Source: Sphingobacterium sp. GVS05A
GTDB lineage: Bacteria > Bacteroidota > Bacteroidia > Sphingobacteriales > Sphingobacteriaceae
DNA: 64,000 nt
Direction of reading: 5' to 3'
Assembly (NCBI RefSeq): GCF_019969845.1
Contig: NZ_JAHXYR010000005.1
Coordinates: forward strand, 372,001 to 436,000
Part shown: positions 1 to 8,252 of the stretch, piece by piece
How the letters are laid out: each line of letters opens with the position of its first letter
How positions within the stretch are numbered: the first letter of the stretch is position 1
Made by a program: the position numbers and the translations under genes
Notes under the pieces: model-generated
Told to the model about the DNA's origin: nothing
What the model saw: the letters and a program-made list of their open reading frames with translations, nothing else
The model's database searches: none

Positions 1-42
1 GTACTGCCTTTGCTGTATATTATTTTTAACTCAAAACTGAAT

Positions 43-1272
43 ATGAAAAAAGGAAATGCAGGTAAGACCATTGCGGCGGTATTGGTTTTCCTATTTTCTG
101 CCACTGGATTTAAGGCATTTTCACAGGAACGGATTGGGATTGACAACGCAATCGGTATGGCATTGAAGAGCAATCGCCAATTTCAGGTCAATGAGGCCGA
201 AATAACCGGAGCAAGTTATAATGTCAAAACGGCGAATGAAATCCCCAAGACGGGTGTTTTTGTGGAGAATGAAGATTACCGACCCAGCGATAAGACAGGG
301 ATCATGAAAATCGGTATCACGCAGAGCATCGCGTGGCCGGGACTCTATTCGGCACGTAAGGAATATTTTAAGCAACAGCTAAAATACGCCAATCTGAATA
401 CCGAAGTACTCAATGCCAATATCAAGAAAGATGTGCGCACAGCATATTATCAGCTCTGGTATCTTCAAGATAGACAGAAGCTCTATGTGGAGTTGGACAG
501 TATCTACTCGGCAATGTTTAAGGCGACTGAATTACGTTTTAAAACCGGAGATGTCGCAGCATTGGATAAAATTGCTGCGGAGGCGAAGTTACGGGAGTTG
601 CAGGCCCAATTGGTTCAAAACAAGAAAAATATGTTGGTTCAGCAGCAGCAATTGATGATGCTTCTCAACCGCAATGAATGGATATTACCTGTAGAGCAAT
701 CGCTGGAAAAGATAAAAATGGACGTGGATGTACAAAATCCGTCGGTTGATGCCTCACATCCTGTTTTAGCTTTGCAACAACAGAATGTCAATATTGCATC
801 CTCCAATATCGCGGTACAGAAAAATACAAATAAGCCTGAATTTTCGGGAAGATTCTTTTCGCAGCGCCTTTGGGGGGCAAAAGATCCTTTTACGGGCTTC
901 TCGGTGTCGGCATCATTTCCTGTATTTGGGCTGGGTGCTTATAAAAGCAAGGTAAAAGCTGCAAATGCGGAAATGGAGGCGCAACAAAGACAACTGGAAT
1001 ATGATACACAAGTTTTTCAGACGAATAAGGTGAATGCATTGGCTGATATCGAGAAAAATGCTGCTTTATTGCAGTTCTATGAATCTGCAGGCCTCAAGCA
1101 AGCTGACGCCATCATCAAAGCCGCAAGTCTTGGGTACAGAACCGGTGAAATAAGTTTTGCGGAGATGAGCCAGTTCTTAAGCCAGGCGATCGGTATCAGA
1201 CAGAACTATTTAGACGTGCTCAATCAATATAATCAATCGGCAATCCAATACAATTACTTCAATAATAAATAA
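43..1272 (+). CDS. TolC-family outer-membrane efflux channel (CusC/CzcC-like)
   Basis: Outer-membrane channel of a tripartite efflux pump, joining an inner-membrane RND pump and its adaptor to the exterior. I take the ATG at 43 (MKKGNAGK) rather than an upstream in-frame TTG, because it gives a clean signal peptide: charged start, hydrophobic core, then SATGFKAFSQ with cleavage near residue 27. The mature part is about 380 residues, long and helical with Gln/Ala-rich coiled-coil stretches (LQAQLVQNKKNMLVQQQQ), typical of OEP repeats. The stop is 7 bp before the RND adaptor gene, so the two are one operon; in related genomes a CzcA/CusA pump usually precedes this pair, and it would lie just left of the window. 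The family is clear; metal specificity is inferred from the neighbours. Confidence 0.88.
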   Translation: MKKGNAGKTIAAVLVFLFSATGFKAFSQERIGIDNAIGMALKSNRQFQVNEAEITGASYNVKTANEIPKTGVFVENEDYRPSDKTGIMKIGITQSIAWPGLYSARKEYFKQQLKYANLNTEVLNANIKKDVRTAYYQLWYLQDRQKLYVELDSIYSAMFKATELRFKTGDVAALDKIAAEAKLRELQAQLVQNKKNMLVQQQQLMMLLNRNEWILPVEQSLEKIKMDVDVQNPSVDASHPVLALQQQNVNIASSNIAVQKNTNKPEFSGRFFSQRLWGAKDPFTGFSVSASFPVFGLGAYKSKVKAANAEMEAQQRQLEYDTQVFQTNKVNALADIEKNAALLQFYESAGLKQADAIIKAASLGYRTGEISFAEMSQFLSQAIGIRQNYLDVLNQYNQSAIQYNYFNNK

Positions 1273-1279
1273 GTCAACA

Positions 1280-2590
1280 ATGAGAGTTATCATAAAAATA
1301 TTTTTTGCACTAGCGATTACAACAGTTTTATATAGCTGCGGATCAGATTCAAAAGGTGCTGGCGATGCCAAGAAGGAGGAAGAGAAAGGTGCTGCCGAAG
1401 AAAGCCATGAGGAAGGGCCCGTGACGGTAGCGGCATTGAGTGAACAACAGATAAAGGCGGTAGGTATTGCTTTTGGAACTATAGAGGAAAAGGAGCTGAC
1501 GGCGACGATCAAAGCCAATGGTCTCCTCAGTGTTCCCAATAACAACAAAGCCAATGCGACAACTTTGTATGGTGGCGTAATTAAGACTTTAAATGTGCAA
1601 CTAGGTGACATTGTGCGCAAAGGGCAGGTCATAGCAACCATTACGAATCCGCAATTTATTCAGCTTCAGGAAGAGTATGTCGCTCTGGCAAGCAAAATTA
1701 CGCTTGCAGAACAGGAGATGGCAAGACAGCAAGAGCTCAATGAGGGCAACGCAGGAGCAAGAAAAAATTTGCAGTCTGCGACGGCAGATTTCAATGGTCT
1801 TCGCGCCAGAAAGGCATCGCTGCAGCAGCAGATTCAACTGATGGGCATCAATCCCAACACAGTGAGCCTTTCAAATTTACGGGCTTCGCTTGTGGTGACA
1901 AGTCCGATTAACGGTACTGTGAGTAATGTCTTTGCCAAGATAGGTAGTTATGTGGATGTTTCATCGCCGGTTATTGAGATTATAGATAATAGTTTATTGC
2001 ACCTTGATCTTCAGGTTTTCGAAAAGGATCTCCCTATGATCAAAATTGGGCAGATTATTAATTTTCAGTTGACAAACAACCCTGATAAAACTTATTCGGC
2101 TAAAGTGTTTACGATAGGATCGTCTTTTGAAAATGACAGTAAAACAATTGCCGTTCATAGTACTGTGATCGGTAGTAAAGTTGGTCTGATAGACGGTATG
2201 AATATTACAGGCATGATCGGGATCAATAATGTGACCACTCCGGCGGTTCCGAATGACGCAATTGTGGAAGCGGATGGTAAGTTCTATATTTTCGTAGAAA
2301 CAAGCAAGCAGGCCGAGGAGCATGAAGAAGGACACGATGATCATGGACATGCGCATGATGAGGGTGAGGCTAAGCACGAACATAAAAATGAATCAGAAGC
2401 TGCTAAACATGCAACTGAACAGGGTAAGAATGTGAATTTCGAGAAAATTGAAATTCAAAAAGGTGTCTCAGCATTGGGATATACAGCAATTACCGCAGTA
2501 CAGGAAATTCCTGCGCAAACCAGAATCGTTGTGAAAGGAGCATTTTTTATCAATGCCAAAATGAGCAATACAGGTGGGCATGAACATTAA
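1280..2590 (+). CDS. RND efflux periplasmic adaptor with His-rich loop (CzcB/CusB-like)
   Basis: Periplasmic adaptor (HlyD/membrane-fusion family) linking an RND metal pump to the TolC channel encoded just upstream. The N-terminus is a lipoprotein signal with lipobox LYSC (Cys 20), so the protein is probably anchored in the inner membrane. A barrel-sandwich/lipoyl half (GGVIKTLNVQLGDIVRKGQ) leads into a coiled-coil hairpin, the second lipoyl half (VVTSPINGTVSNV) and a beta-barrel. Near residues 345-377 an acidic, His-rich insertion (HEEGHDDHGHAHDEGEAKHE) is the kind of segment that binds Zn, Co, Cd or Ni, which supports a divalent-metal role. A P-type metal ATPase follows after 37 bp. Family assignment is firm; the exact metal is not shown. 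Confidence 0.9.
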   Translation: MRVIIKIFFALAITTVLYSCGSDSKGAGDAKKEEEKGAAEESHEEGPVTVAALSEQQIKAVGIAFGTIEEKELTATIKANGLLSVPNNNKANATTLYGGVIKTLNVQLGDIVRKGQVIATITNPQFIQLQEEYVALASKITLAEQEMARQQELNEGNAGARKNLQSATADFNGLRARKASLQQQIQLMGINPNTVSLSNLRASLVVTSPINGTVSNVFAKIGSYVDVSSPVIEIIDNSLLHLDLQVFEKDLPMIKIGQIINFQLTNNPDKTYSAKVFTIGSSFENDSKTIAVHSTVIGSKVGLIDGMNITGMIGINNVTTPAVPNDAIVEADGKFYIFVETSKQAEEHEEGHDDHGHAHDEGEAKHEHKNESEAAKHATEQGKNVNFEKIEIQKGVSALGYTAITAVQEIPAQTRIVVKGAFFINAKMSNTGGHEH

Positions 2591-2627
2591 TTAGTAGCAT
2601 TTGTTAACGAAGTAATCATGATAGGGT

Positions 2628-4658
2628 ATGGAACATAAACATATTTATGATGCACAAGGTAAACAACTTTGTTGTACACAGATTGAAAAAATATATAATC
2701 AGGCGGGCGCCCAACGTTTAATACAGAGCGCGCCTGCCCAGGATCAGGCGCATAGTCACAGTGATGATGACGGTCATGATCATTCGGTGGCGGAAGGCAG
2801 CACATTGAAACTCTTTCTGCCGGCGATAATTTCATTTGTCCTGCTGATTGTAGCCATTGCAATGGACAATTGGGTACCACAGGGATGGTTCAATGGCTGG
2901 GTCCGGATCATTTGGTATGTACTGGCTTACATTCCGGTTGGATTCCCAGTGATTAAAGATGCATTGAAGAGTATTGGAAAAGGAGAGATTTTCTCTGAAT
3001 TCTTGCTGATGAGTATCGCCACCATTGGTGCTTTTGCAATCAAAGAATACCCAGAGGGTGTTGCTGTAATGCTTTTTTATGCGATAGGGGAAGTGTTTCA
3101 GACATTGGCTGTCAGCCGTGCCAAGAGCAATATTAAGGCGCTCCTGGATCAGCGCCCGGATGAGGTAACCATTGTTGAGGCAAATAGTAGCCGGGTGATT
3201 AAAGCTGAGGCTACAGCAATAGGTGATGTCATCCAACTGAAGCCCGGGGAGAAGTTGGGCTTGGATGGTGAACTTATCTCCGATACCGCTTCCTTCAACA
3301 CGGCGGCGTTGACGGGAGAAAGTAAACCTGACACAAAGACCAAAGGTGAAGTTGTGTTGGCAGGAATGATCAACATGAATACCGTGAGTCTGGTAAAGGT
3401 TACAACAGCATACCAAGACAGTAAATTGAGCAAAATCCTTGAGCTTGTACAGAATGCAACCTCGCAGAAGGCGCCTACGGAACTTTTCATCCGGAAATTT
3501 GCGAAAATCTATACGCCGATTGTGGTGCTTTTGGCGATAGCGATCTGTCTGCTGCCTTACTTTTTTGTCGGGCAATACGTATTTAGCGATTGGCTTTACC
3601 GATCGCTTGTATTTCTGGTGATTTCCTGCCCATGTGCCTTGGTGATCTCGATTCCGTTGGGCTATTTTGGAGGTATCGGTGCGGCGAGTAGAAACGGTAT
3701 CCTGTTCAAGGGAAGTAACTTTCTGGATGCGATGGCAGCGATACAGAATGTTGTCATGGATAAAACCGGTACGATGACTGAAGGAGTTTTCAAAGTACAG
3801 GAAGTTCGTTTAGAACTAGATTTTGATGAAGCGACAATCCTCAGATTGGTCAATAAAATCGAAAGTCATAGCAGTCATCCTGTAGCGACAGCAATCAGGG
3901 AATATGCGGGTGAGGTCGATGAATCTGTAAATTTGACTGATGTCGAAGAAATATCGGGACATGGATTGAAAGGTAGTGTGGACGGCAAGGTGTTTTTAGT
4001 TGGTAACTTTAAGCTTTTGGATAAGTTTAACATAAGTTATTCCATAGATCCTAATACGATCGTTTACACCACAATAGCCATTGCATTGGATAGTCGCTTC
4101 GTTGGATTTATTACCATTGCAGATAGTATCAAAGAAGATTCCGCACAGACAATACAACTTTTGCATAAGTTAGGAGTGAAAGCGACCATGCTTAGTGGCG
4201 ATAAGAGTACGGTCGTCGCTTATGTAGCGAAGGAATTGGGTATTGATAAAGCCTATGGAGATCTACTTCCGGAAGATAAGGTTAATAAAGTCAAGGAAAT
4301 AAAGGCTATGGGTGAAAGTGTGGCTTTCGTTGGTGATGGCGTCAATGATGCCCCCGTAGTAGCCTTGAGTGACGTTGGTATAGCCATGGGGGGACTGGGC
4401 AGTGATGCAACCATCGAAACCGCAGATGTAGTCATACAAGACGACAAACCATCTAAGATACCAATGGCAATTAATATTGGTAAACAGACCAAAAAAGTGG
4501 TTTACCAAAATATAGGATTGGCATTTGTGGTCAAAGGGGTGGTTTTGATCCTTGGCGCCGGAGGATTGGCGACGATGTGGGAAGCGGTGTTTGCGGATGT
4601 GGGTGTTTCTCTTATCGCGATACTGAACGCAATTCGGATCCAGAAGATGAAGTTCTAA
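2628..4658 (+). CDS. P1B-type heavy-metal ATPase, Zn/Cd/Pb class (ZntA/CadA-like)
   Basis: ATP-driven export of divalent metals across the inner membrane. The 676-residue protein has the P1B order: a His/Asp-rich N-terminal tail (HSHSDDDGHDHS, near residues 44-55) in place of a CxxC HMA domain, membrane helices, actuator motif TGES, membrane SCPC motif (Cys 334, Cys 336), phosphorylation motif DKTGT (Asp 378), the SHP motif of the nucleotide domain, and GDGVNDAP. The last helices carry a Lys in FVVKG and an Asp in FADVGVSLI, the pattern of the Zn/Cd/Pb subgroup rather than the copper subgroup. It lies 37 bp behind the RND adaptor, so the cluster combines inner-membrane export with periplasm-to-outside export. 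A copper ATPase with different motifs lies at 34959. Confidence 0.92.
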   Translation: MEHKHIYDAQGKQLCCTQIEKIYNQAGAQRLIQSAPAQDQAHSHSDDDGHDHSVAEGSTLKLFLPAIISFVLLIVAIAMDNWVPQGWFNGWVRIIWYVLAYIPVGFPVIKDALKSIGKGEIFSEFLLMSIATIGAFAIKEYPEGVAVMLFYAIGEVFQTLAVSRAKSNIKALLDQRPDEVTIVEANSSRVIKAEATAIGDVIQLKPGEKLGLDGELISDTASFNTAALTGESKPDTKTKGEVVLAGMINMNTVSLVKVTTAYQDSKLSKILELVQNATSQKAPTELFIRKFAKIYTPIVVLLAIAICLLPYFFVGQYVFSDWLYRSLVFLVISCPCALVISIPLGYFGGIGAASRNGILFKGSNFLDAMAAIQNVVMDKTGTMTEGVFKVQEVRLELDFDEATILRLVNKIESHSSHPVATAIREYAGEVDESVNLTDVEEISGHGLKGSVDGKVFLVGNFKLLDKFNISYSIDPNTIVYTTIAIALDSRFVGFITIADSIKEDSAQTIQLLHKLGVKATMLSGDKSTVVAYVAKELGIDKAYGDLLPEDKVNKVKEIKAMGESVAFVGDGVNDAPVVALSDVGIAMGGLGSDATIETADVVIQDDKPSKIPMAINIGKQTKKVVYQNIGLAFVVKGVVLILGAGGLATMWEAVFADVGVSLIAILNAIRIQKMKF

Positions 4659-5209
4659 ATCAATTTTCATTTATGATGTGCTTACCCTTCAAGTTGAAAT
4701 ATTGGAAGGGTAGGCATAATAGGTTTGGAATAAACACTATAAGATTATTTTAATAAACTTTTTATACACGAATTTCTTTTAAAAGAGCTAATGGTCGGCT
4801 GTGATTCGGGTATCTTATAGGATTTGGTCGAGCCTGCGTATAACTTTCGTCTTACCTGCTTCGTACTGCGTCCGCTATGCATCCGACATGAGTCCATGGT
4901 GAGTCCGAGTTAAACACGGTATAACAGTGGTATGAAGATGTACTCATTATGGTCTTATGCCGACTGAGGGGCGAAGAAGGGCATATTCTGTCTCAAATCA
5001 GGTCCGAACTTATATCGAATAAAGGATAAGACACGGACATTGTTCCGGAAAGCTACAAGTATAGTATGTTAATCAATTAAAATGTATAATATATAAATAT
5101 AATTGTATAAATATTAAATACGTTAAAATTGAAGTATTTAAACTTATCTATACATAAATATAGATTTTATCTTTTTTTAAAAGACTGTTGAATTGGAAAG
5201 GGCTGACGT
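4659..5209. other. Non-coding gap holding 11-bp array A and an AT-rich tract
   Basis: No convincing gene. The gap lies between the 3' ends of two convergent genes. Its centre (about 4794-5045) is a run of degenerate 11-bp units described separately. From about 5060 to 5180 the sequence is extremely AT-rich (runs such as TATAATATATAAATATAATT) with no clear terminator or promoter. Confidence 0.6.
4794..5045. repeat. 11-bp-period degenerate tandem array A (GTCCG-type units)
   Basis: Read in steps of 11 bp the sequence lines up as imperfect tandem units. The clearest run starts at 4870, 4881, 4892 and 4903 (GTCCGCTATGC, ATCCGACATGA, GTCCATGGTGA, GTCCGAGTTAA) and continues at 4914 (ACACGGTATAA), 4925 (CAGTGGTATGA) and, exactly in phase, at 5002 (GTCCGAACTTA). 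Upstream, units such as GTCGGCTGTGA (4794), GTCGAGCCTGC (4827) and GTCTTACCTGC (4849) keep the phase except for one 10-bp step at 4860-4869. The segment is visibly richer in G and C than its flanks. No reading frame explains it. The periodicity is read directly; the function is unknown. Similar length and period are found in the array at 60572. Confidence 0.7.
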
Positions 5210-5503
5210 CTATTTTGCCACAAGTTTTTCATAGAGCGGCCAGAGCTCCACGAGGTCATCATCTGATTGTGCTTCTGGATAGTGTTCATCATGGAGATTG
5301 CGGATTTCGACGCCCTGTCCCTGATCATTTACCACAACGGCGGCCCGAAGTTCGTCGGTTCCATCATAATAAATGCCGACACCGACGAGCTCGCCATTGA
5401 GGATAATTTCACTGACAATGTACTTTCTTCCTGTCCTACCTTTGTGGGCACTATGACCACTAGAAATTGTGTTTCCTTTGTTATAGTGTCTTTCCATAAA
5501 CAT
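5210..5503 (-). CDS. Small hypothetical protein (97 aa)
   Basis: Unrecognised. The reading frame gives a soluble, acidic, well-balanced protein: a basic N-terminus (MFMERHYNKGN), then alternating beta-type segments (KYIVSEIILNGELVGVGIYY, ELRAAVVVNDQG) and a helical acidic C-terminus (DDDLVELWPLYEKL). Composition and the lack of low complexity favour a real gene over chance, and the G+C is higher than in the surrounding non-coding DNA. Start is either of two Met codons two residues apart; no strong ribosome binding site is seen. No signal peptide or membrane segment. It stands alone, convergent with the metal ATPase, with array A between them. Confidence 0.5.
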   Translation of the reverse strand: MFMERHYNKGNTISSGHSAHKGRTGRKYIVSEIILNGELVGVGIYYDGTDELRAAVVVNDQGQGVEIRNLHDEHYPEAQSDDDLVELWPLYEKLVAK

Positions 5504-5817
5504 AGAACACTGGAAATATCAATTTGTTGTGTTTTCTAAATATTTTCTGCCTTCCGCTCGAATTGCGGTATCTATATTGAATCTTGGTTATCTGGCCACA
5601 GTACCTGATGACGAAAATAATCTGGGCACGACCACGCTGGAAATAAATGGCGACCTTATTCTATTATCAGATGTCATTCAAGCATCAGTGCCAATTATAT
5701 CTCAATAATTAGCACTGTCACATCTAGCTGGCGACGGATTGTCTGAGACGACCTTTCAGCTGTAACCCGTGCTGTTTCGATCAACTGTCCATACTTGGAA
5801 ATCGAATAGTGTATAGA
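5504..5817. other. Gap of 314 bp without an assignable gene
   Basis: A plus-strand frame is open from about 5480 to the TAA at 5706-5708 and reads like protein near its end (LGYLATVPDDENNLGTTTLE), but has no usable start and matches nothing I recognise. It may be a gene remnant or chance. Nothing else was seen. Confidence 0.35.
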
Positions 5818-7113
5818 CTATTTGAACTTCCTGTCTATGACTTCCAGGCTATCTTTTGGAAAACGGTTTTTTAACCAAAGCCGTAATTTTAATTGCTGTA
5901 CCTCAGCTAAAGGATTTTTTGACGAATAAATAAAGGCAACTACATTCGCTAAACTATCTTTTCTTGCGTAATACTGCTGTTGTCCTATGCTATAGGATTG
6001 TAGTTCTGGAAAAAGTACTGCTAGATCTTTATCTAATTGTGGGCTTGCTACTTGATATTTCGCAAGTTCATTGTTGAGTGCCCGTATGGTTAAATCTTTA
6101 TCATTTACAGCTGCACTTCGCTTGTCGATTTCACTAAGGATCGTTGTTTTTAGATCGAGGCTGTCCTGTCGAATGATCAGATCAGTCTGCGCAATACCAA
6201 ATGATTCCATGGATTTTTTCAAAGTCGCGATTTCTTGGTCACTAAATTTCTTCGCTAAAAAGGCTAATTCTAAACGTTTCGGTTTAGTGAGCAATTTTTC
6301 GTAGACGACTGTGTAACCTTTATCACTAAATTGTTGTTGTACAAATTGTTTAACCTTATTTGTGTATTTCTTCTCTTGTAGCAGATTATAGGCGAAGTAT
6401 AAGCTTGGTATTACCAAGGCAAGAATAATCAGTGTGATGCTCTGACTTATTCTTTTCTCTCTTTTTGGATCAACATAATGTTTCTTGGGATATCTAAGGT
6501 ATTTTACGATTGTAAATGTCGCTATACATATAAATACACAATTGATGATGTAAAGAAATAAGGCACCTGCAAAATAACTTAGATTTCCGATGGCCAGTCC
6601 ATAGCCTGCGGTACAAAGTGGAGGCATCAGAGCCGTCGCAATGGCCACACCTGGTATTGGATTTCCTTTGTCGACCCTGGTTATGGCGATAACCCCCACC
6701 AATCCCCCAAAAAGTGCAATAAGTACATCATAGATATTGGGTGAGGTACGAGCTAGCAATTCGGATTGCGCCTCTTTAAATGGGCTCAGGAGAAAATAGC
6801 AGTATGATACAAACAAACTGATCAATGTTGCGATCAATAAATTCTTGATCGATTTTTTTAAGAGTTGAAAATCAAATGTACCCAGTGCAAAACCAGCACC
6901 TACGATCGGTCCCATCAATGGGGAAATAAGCATAGCACCAATGATTACTGCTGTTGAATTCACATTGAGACCGACAGAGGCAATAACAATCGCACAGGCT
7001 AAAATCCATGCATTGGCACCGCGGAATGAAATGTTGTTGATCACATTATCAAGAACGGCTTCTTTTCGTTCCTCTCCAGGATGTAAATCGAAAAATTGGA
7101 GTATCTTATTCAT
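5818..7113 (-). CDS. DUF389 family membrane protein
   Basis: Integral membrane protein of 431 residues with the DUF389 core near the N-terminus: NSTAVIIGAMLISPLMGPIV followed by several membrane helices (residues about 35-220). The hallmark glycine/proline-rich helix GAMLISPLMGPIVG is plain. After the membrane part comes a C-terminal region of about 200 residues (from near residue 250) with no membrane segment, predicted helical and presumably on one face of the membrane. The molecular function of DUF389 proteins is not established. The gene is alone and divergent from the decayed AraC gene at 7222, 108 bp away, so the two probably shared a promoter region. Confidence 0.85.
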   Translation of the reverse strand: MNKILQFFDLHPGEERKEAVLDNVINNISFRGANAWILACAIVIASVGLNVNSTAVIIGAMLISPLMGPIVGAGFALGTFDFQLLKKSIKNLLIATLISLFVSYCYFLLSPFKEAQSELLARTSPNIYDVLIALFGGLVGVIAITRVDKGNPIPGVAIATALMPPLCTAGYGLAIGNLSYFAGALFLYIINCVFICIATFTIVKYLRYPKKHYVDPKREKRISQSITLIILALVIPSLYFAYNLLQEKKYTNKVKQFVQQQFSDKGYTVVYEKLLTKPKRLELAFLAKKFSDQEIATLKKSMESFGIAQTDLIIRQDSLDLKTTILSEIDKRSAAVNDKDLTIRALNNELAKYQVASPQLDKDLAVLFPELQSYSIGQQQYYARKDSLANVVAFIYSSKNPLAEVQQLKLRLWLKNRFPKDSLEVIDRKFK

Positions 7114-7221
7114 AACAGATTGTTTTTCTCTATGCGAATATACATAAGAGAACTGATTGTTCTTAAATGAAAGAAGTTTACTGACTTAGAAAAACCGAAT
7201 AGGTAGCATTACCATTACAGG

Positions 7222-7836
7222 ATGAGTTTAGCAAGAATTCAACAGATCATGAGGTACATCGAAAAACATTACAATGAAAACCTTTTTATTGAAAAATTGG
7301 AGCAGCTGTCAAATTATTCCTACCGAAATACACAACGCATATTTAAAGGGATTTTCAATGAATTGATTGAGGCCTTTCAAAAACGGTTAAAACTTGAAAA
7401 CGCGTATAAGAAACTGATTTATACAAATGAATCCATTAGCAGTATAGCTTATGCGGTTGGCTTTGATAGCCTTCAATCTTTTTCCAAATTCTTCAAAAAA
7501 CAATTTGCACATTCGCCCAGTGATGCACGGGATGAAAAGGCGAGTATTTTTTAGGAAATTATTGCTGGATTAGCGGTAGAGCATCAATCTACCCATCATG
7601 ATATTGTCTTTTTGAGGGCACAACAGGTTTTTAGTATTGGAATACATACGGACCAATACCGAAATAGAGAAATTGATGAGTTATGGGCGGATATTGATAC
7701 CTTGGTTGCCGCAGATTTTACGGCGTTATCATGGATCAGCCTTTGATCACTGATCAGTTGAAATGCGGATACGAAGCCTGTGTCAATAAAGATCCTGCAA
7801 ATCCGTTGTTTTTTCCGCGATATGTTATGAAGTGAC
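7222..7836 (+). pseudogene. Decayed AraC-family regulator with GyrI-like C-terminal domain
   Basis: The first 110 codons encode a complete AraC-type DNA-binding domain: two helix-turn-helix units, the second in SISSIAYAVGFDSLQSFSKF, ending SPSDAR. A TAG at 7552-7554 stops the frame, but translation without the stop continues as a GyrI-like effector domain (HHDIVFLRAQQVFSIGIHTD, then LWADIDTLVAADF). The frame is lost near 7730 and resumes in another frame as MDQPLITDQLKC and YEACVNKDPANPLFFPRYVM, both typical of AraC-GyrI proteins, ending at a TGA near 7834. One nonsense change, one frameshift and loss of the extreme C-terminus show a gene in decay, though the 110-aa DNA-binding part could still be made. 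ATG 7222 is the only plausible start. Confidence 0.75.
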
Positions 7837-7837
7837 G

Positions 7838-7975
7838 ATACCTCCGATTTATCTTGTTGCCAATAAGACTATCCAAAGCCTCTATCCGGGAAGAGCCGTC
7901 ATCGGTATCGATGTTGGAAATCTATATACCAATGGCGGAATGATTCACTATGTTACCAAGCAACAACCTCAATAA
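7838..7975 (+). pseudogene. C-terminal remnant of an agmatine deiminase / peptidyl-arginine deiminase family gene
   Basis: A frame running to the TAA at 7973-7975 reads IPPIYLVANK, then TIQSLYPGRAVIGIDVGNLY and TNGGMIHYVTKQQPQ. This is the characteristic end of agmatine deiminase: YLNFYIAN, then L(F/Y)PxRxVxGID, then GGxIHCxTQQQP. The catalytic Cys of the family (HC) is Tyr here (IHY), and the segment between IAN and the TIQSLYPGR part is shortened. No 5' part of such a gene is present; the fragment abuts the decayed AraC-GyrI gene directly. I read it as the scar of a deletion that fused two genes. Confidence 0.6.
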
Positions 7976-8252
7976 TTTACTTCGAGGATCTAAATTGGAG
8001 AATCGCTACAGTAAAATTAAATATCATTTTTTGACTTAAGTCAATGTTTAGGGAAAAGCAGCTGCTGATCTTTGTCCTCAGACTATGAAACCACAGAACA
8101 AGTAATGTCCTTTTTAGCGCTTTACTTGTTCAATGCACTTTATCAGGGTGTAAGCCTTGATAAAGTGTTTTTATAACATGATGGGGCCGCGGTTGTACAT
8201 AATGCCATCCTGTGATATAGGATGCCATATAACATATTGATTAAATTAAAAA
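7976..8252. other. Gap before ribB with two consecutive hairpins
   Basis: No gene seen. The segment contains a perfect 10-bp inverted repeat, GAACAAGTAA at 8096-8105 with TTACTTGTTC at 8122-8131, immediately followed by a second hairpin at 8136-8167 listed as a terminator. No FMN riboswitch consensus was found. Confidence 0.5.
8136..8174 (+). terminator. Hairpin followed by T-run
   Basis: CACTTTATCAGGG pairs with CCTTGATAAAGTG (one mismatch or wobble) and is followed by TTTTTAT. It would end transcripts coming from the decayed AraC region, or act as an attenuator ahead of ribB. Confidence 0.55.

Noticed and set aside
4794..5045. CRISPR array
   Set aside because: Units are only 11 bp, degenerate, contiguous and without constant repeat/variable spacer structure; no cas genes are in the window. 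The same applies to 60572-60822.
5480..5708. Plus-strand open frame without start (reads LGYLATVPDDENNLGTTTLE)
   Set aside because: No initiation codon and no recognised family; could be a remnant but cannot be supported.
8096..8252. FMN riboswitch before ribB
   Set aside because: None of the conserved RFN core elements are present; only two simple hairpins are.
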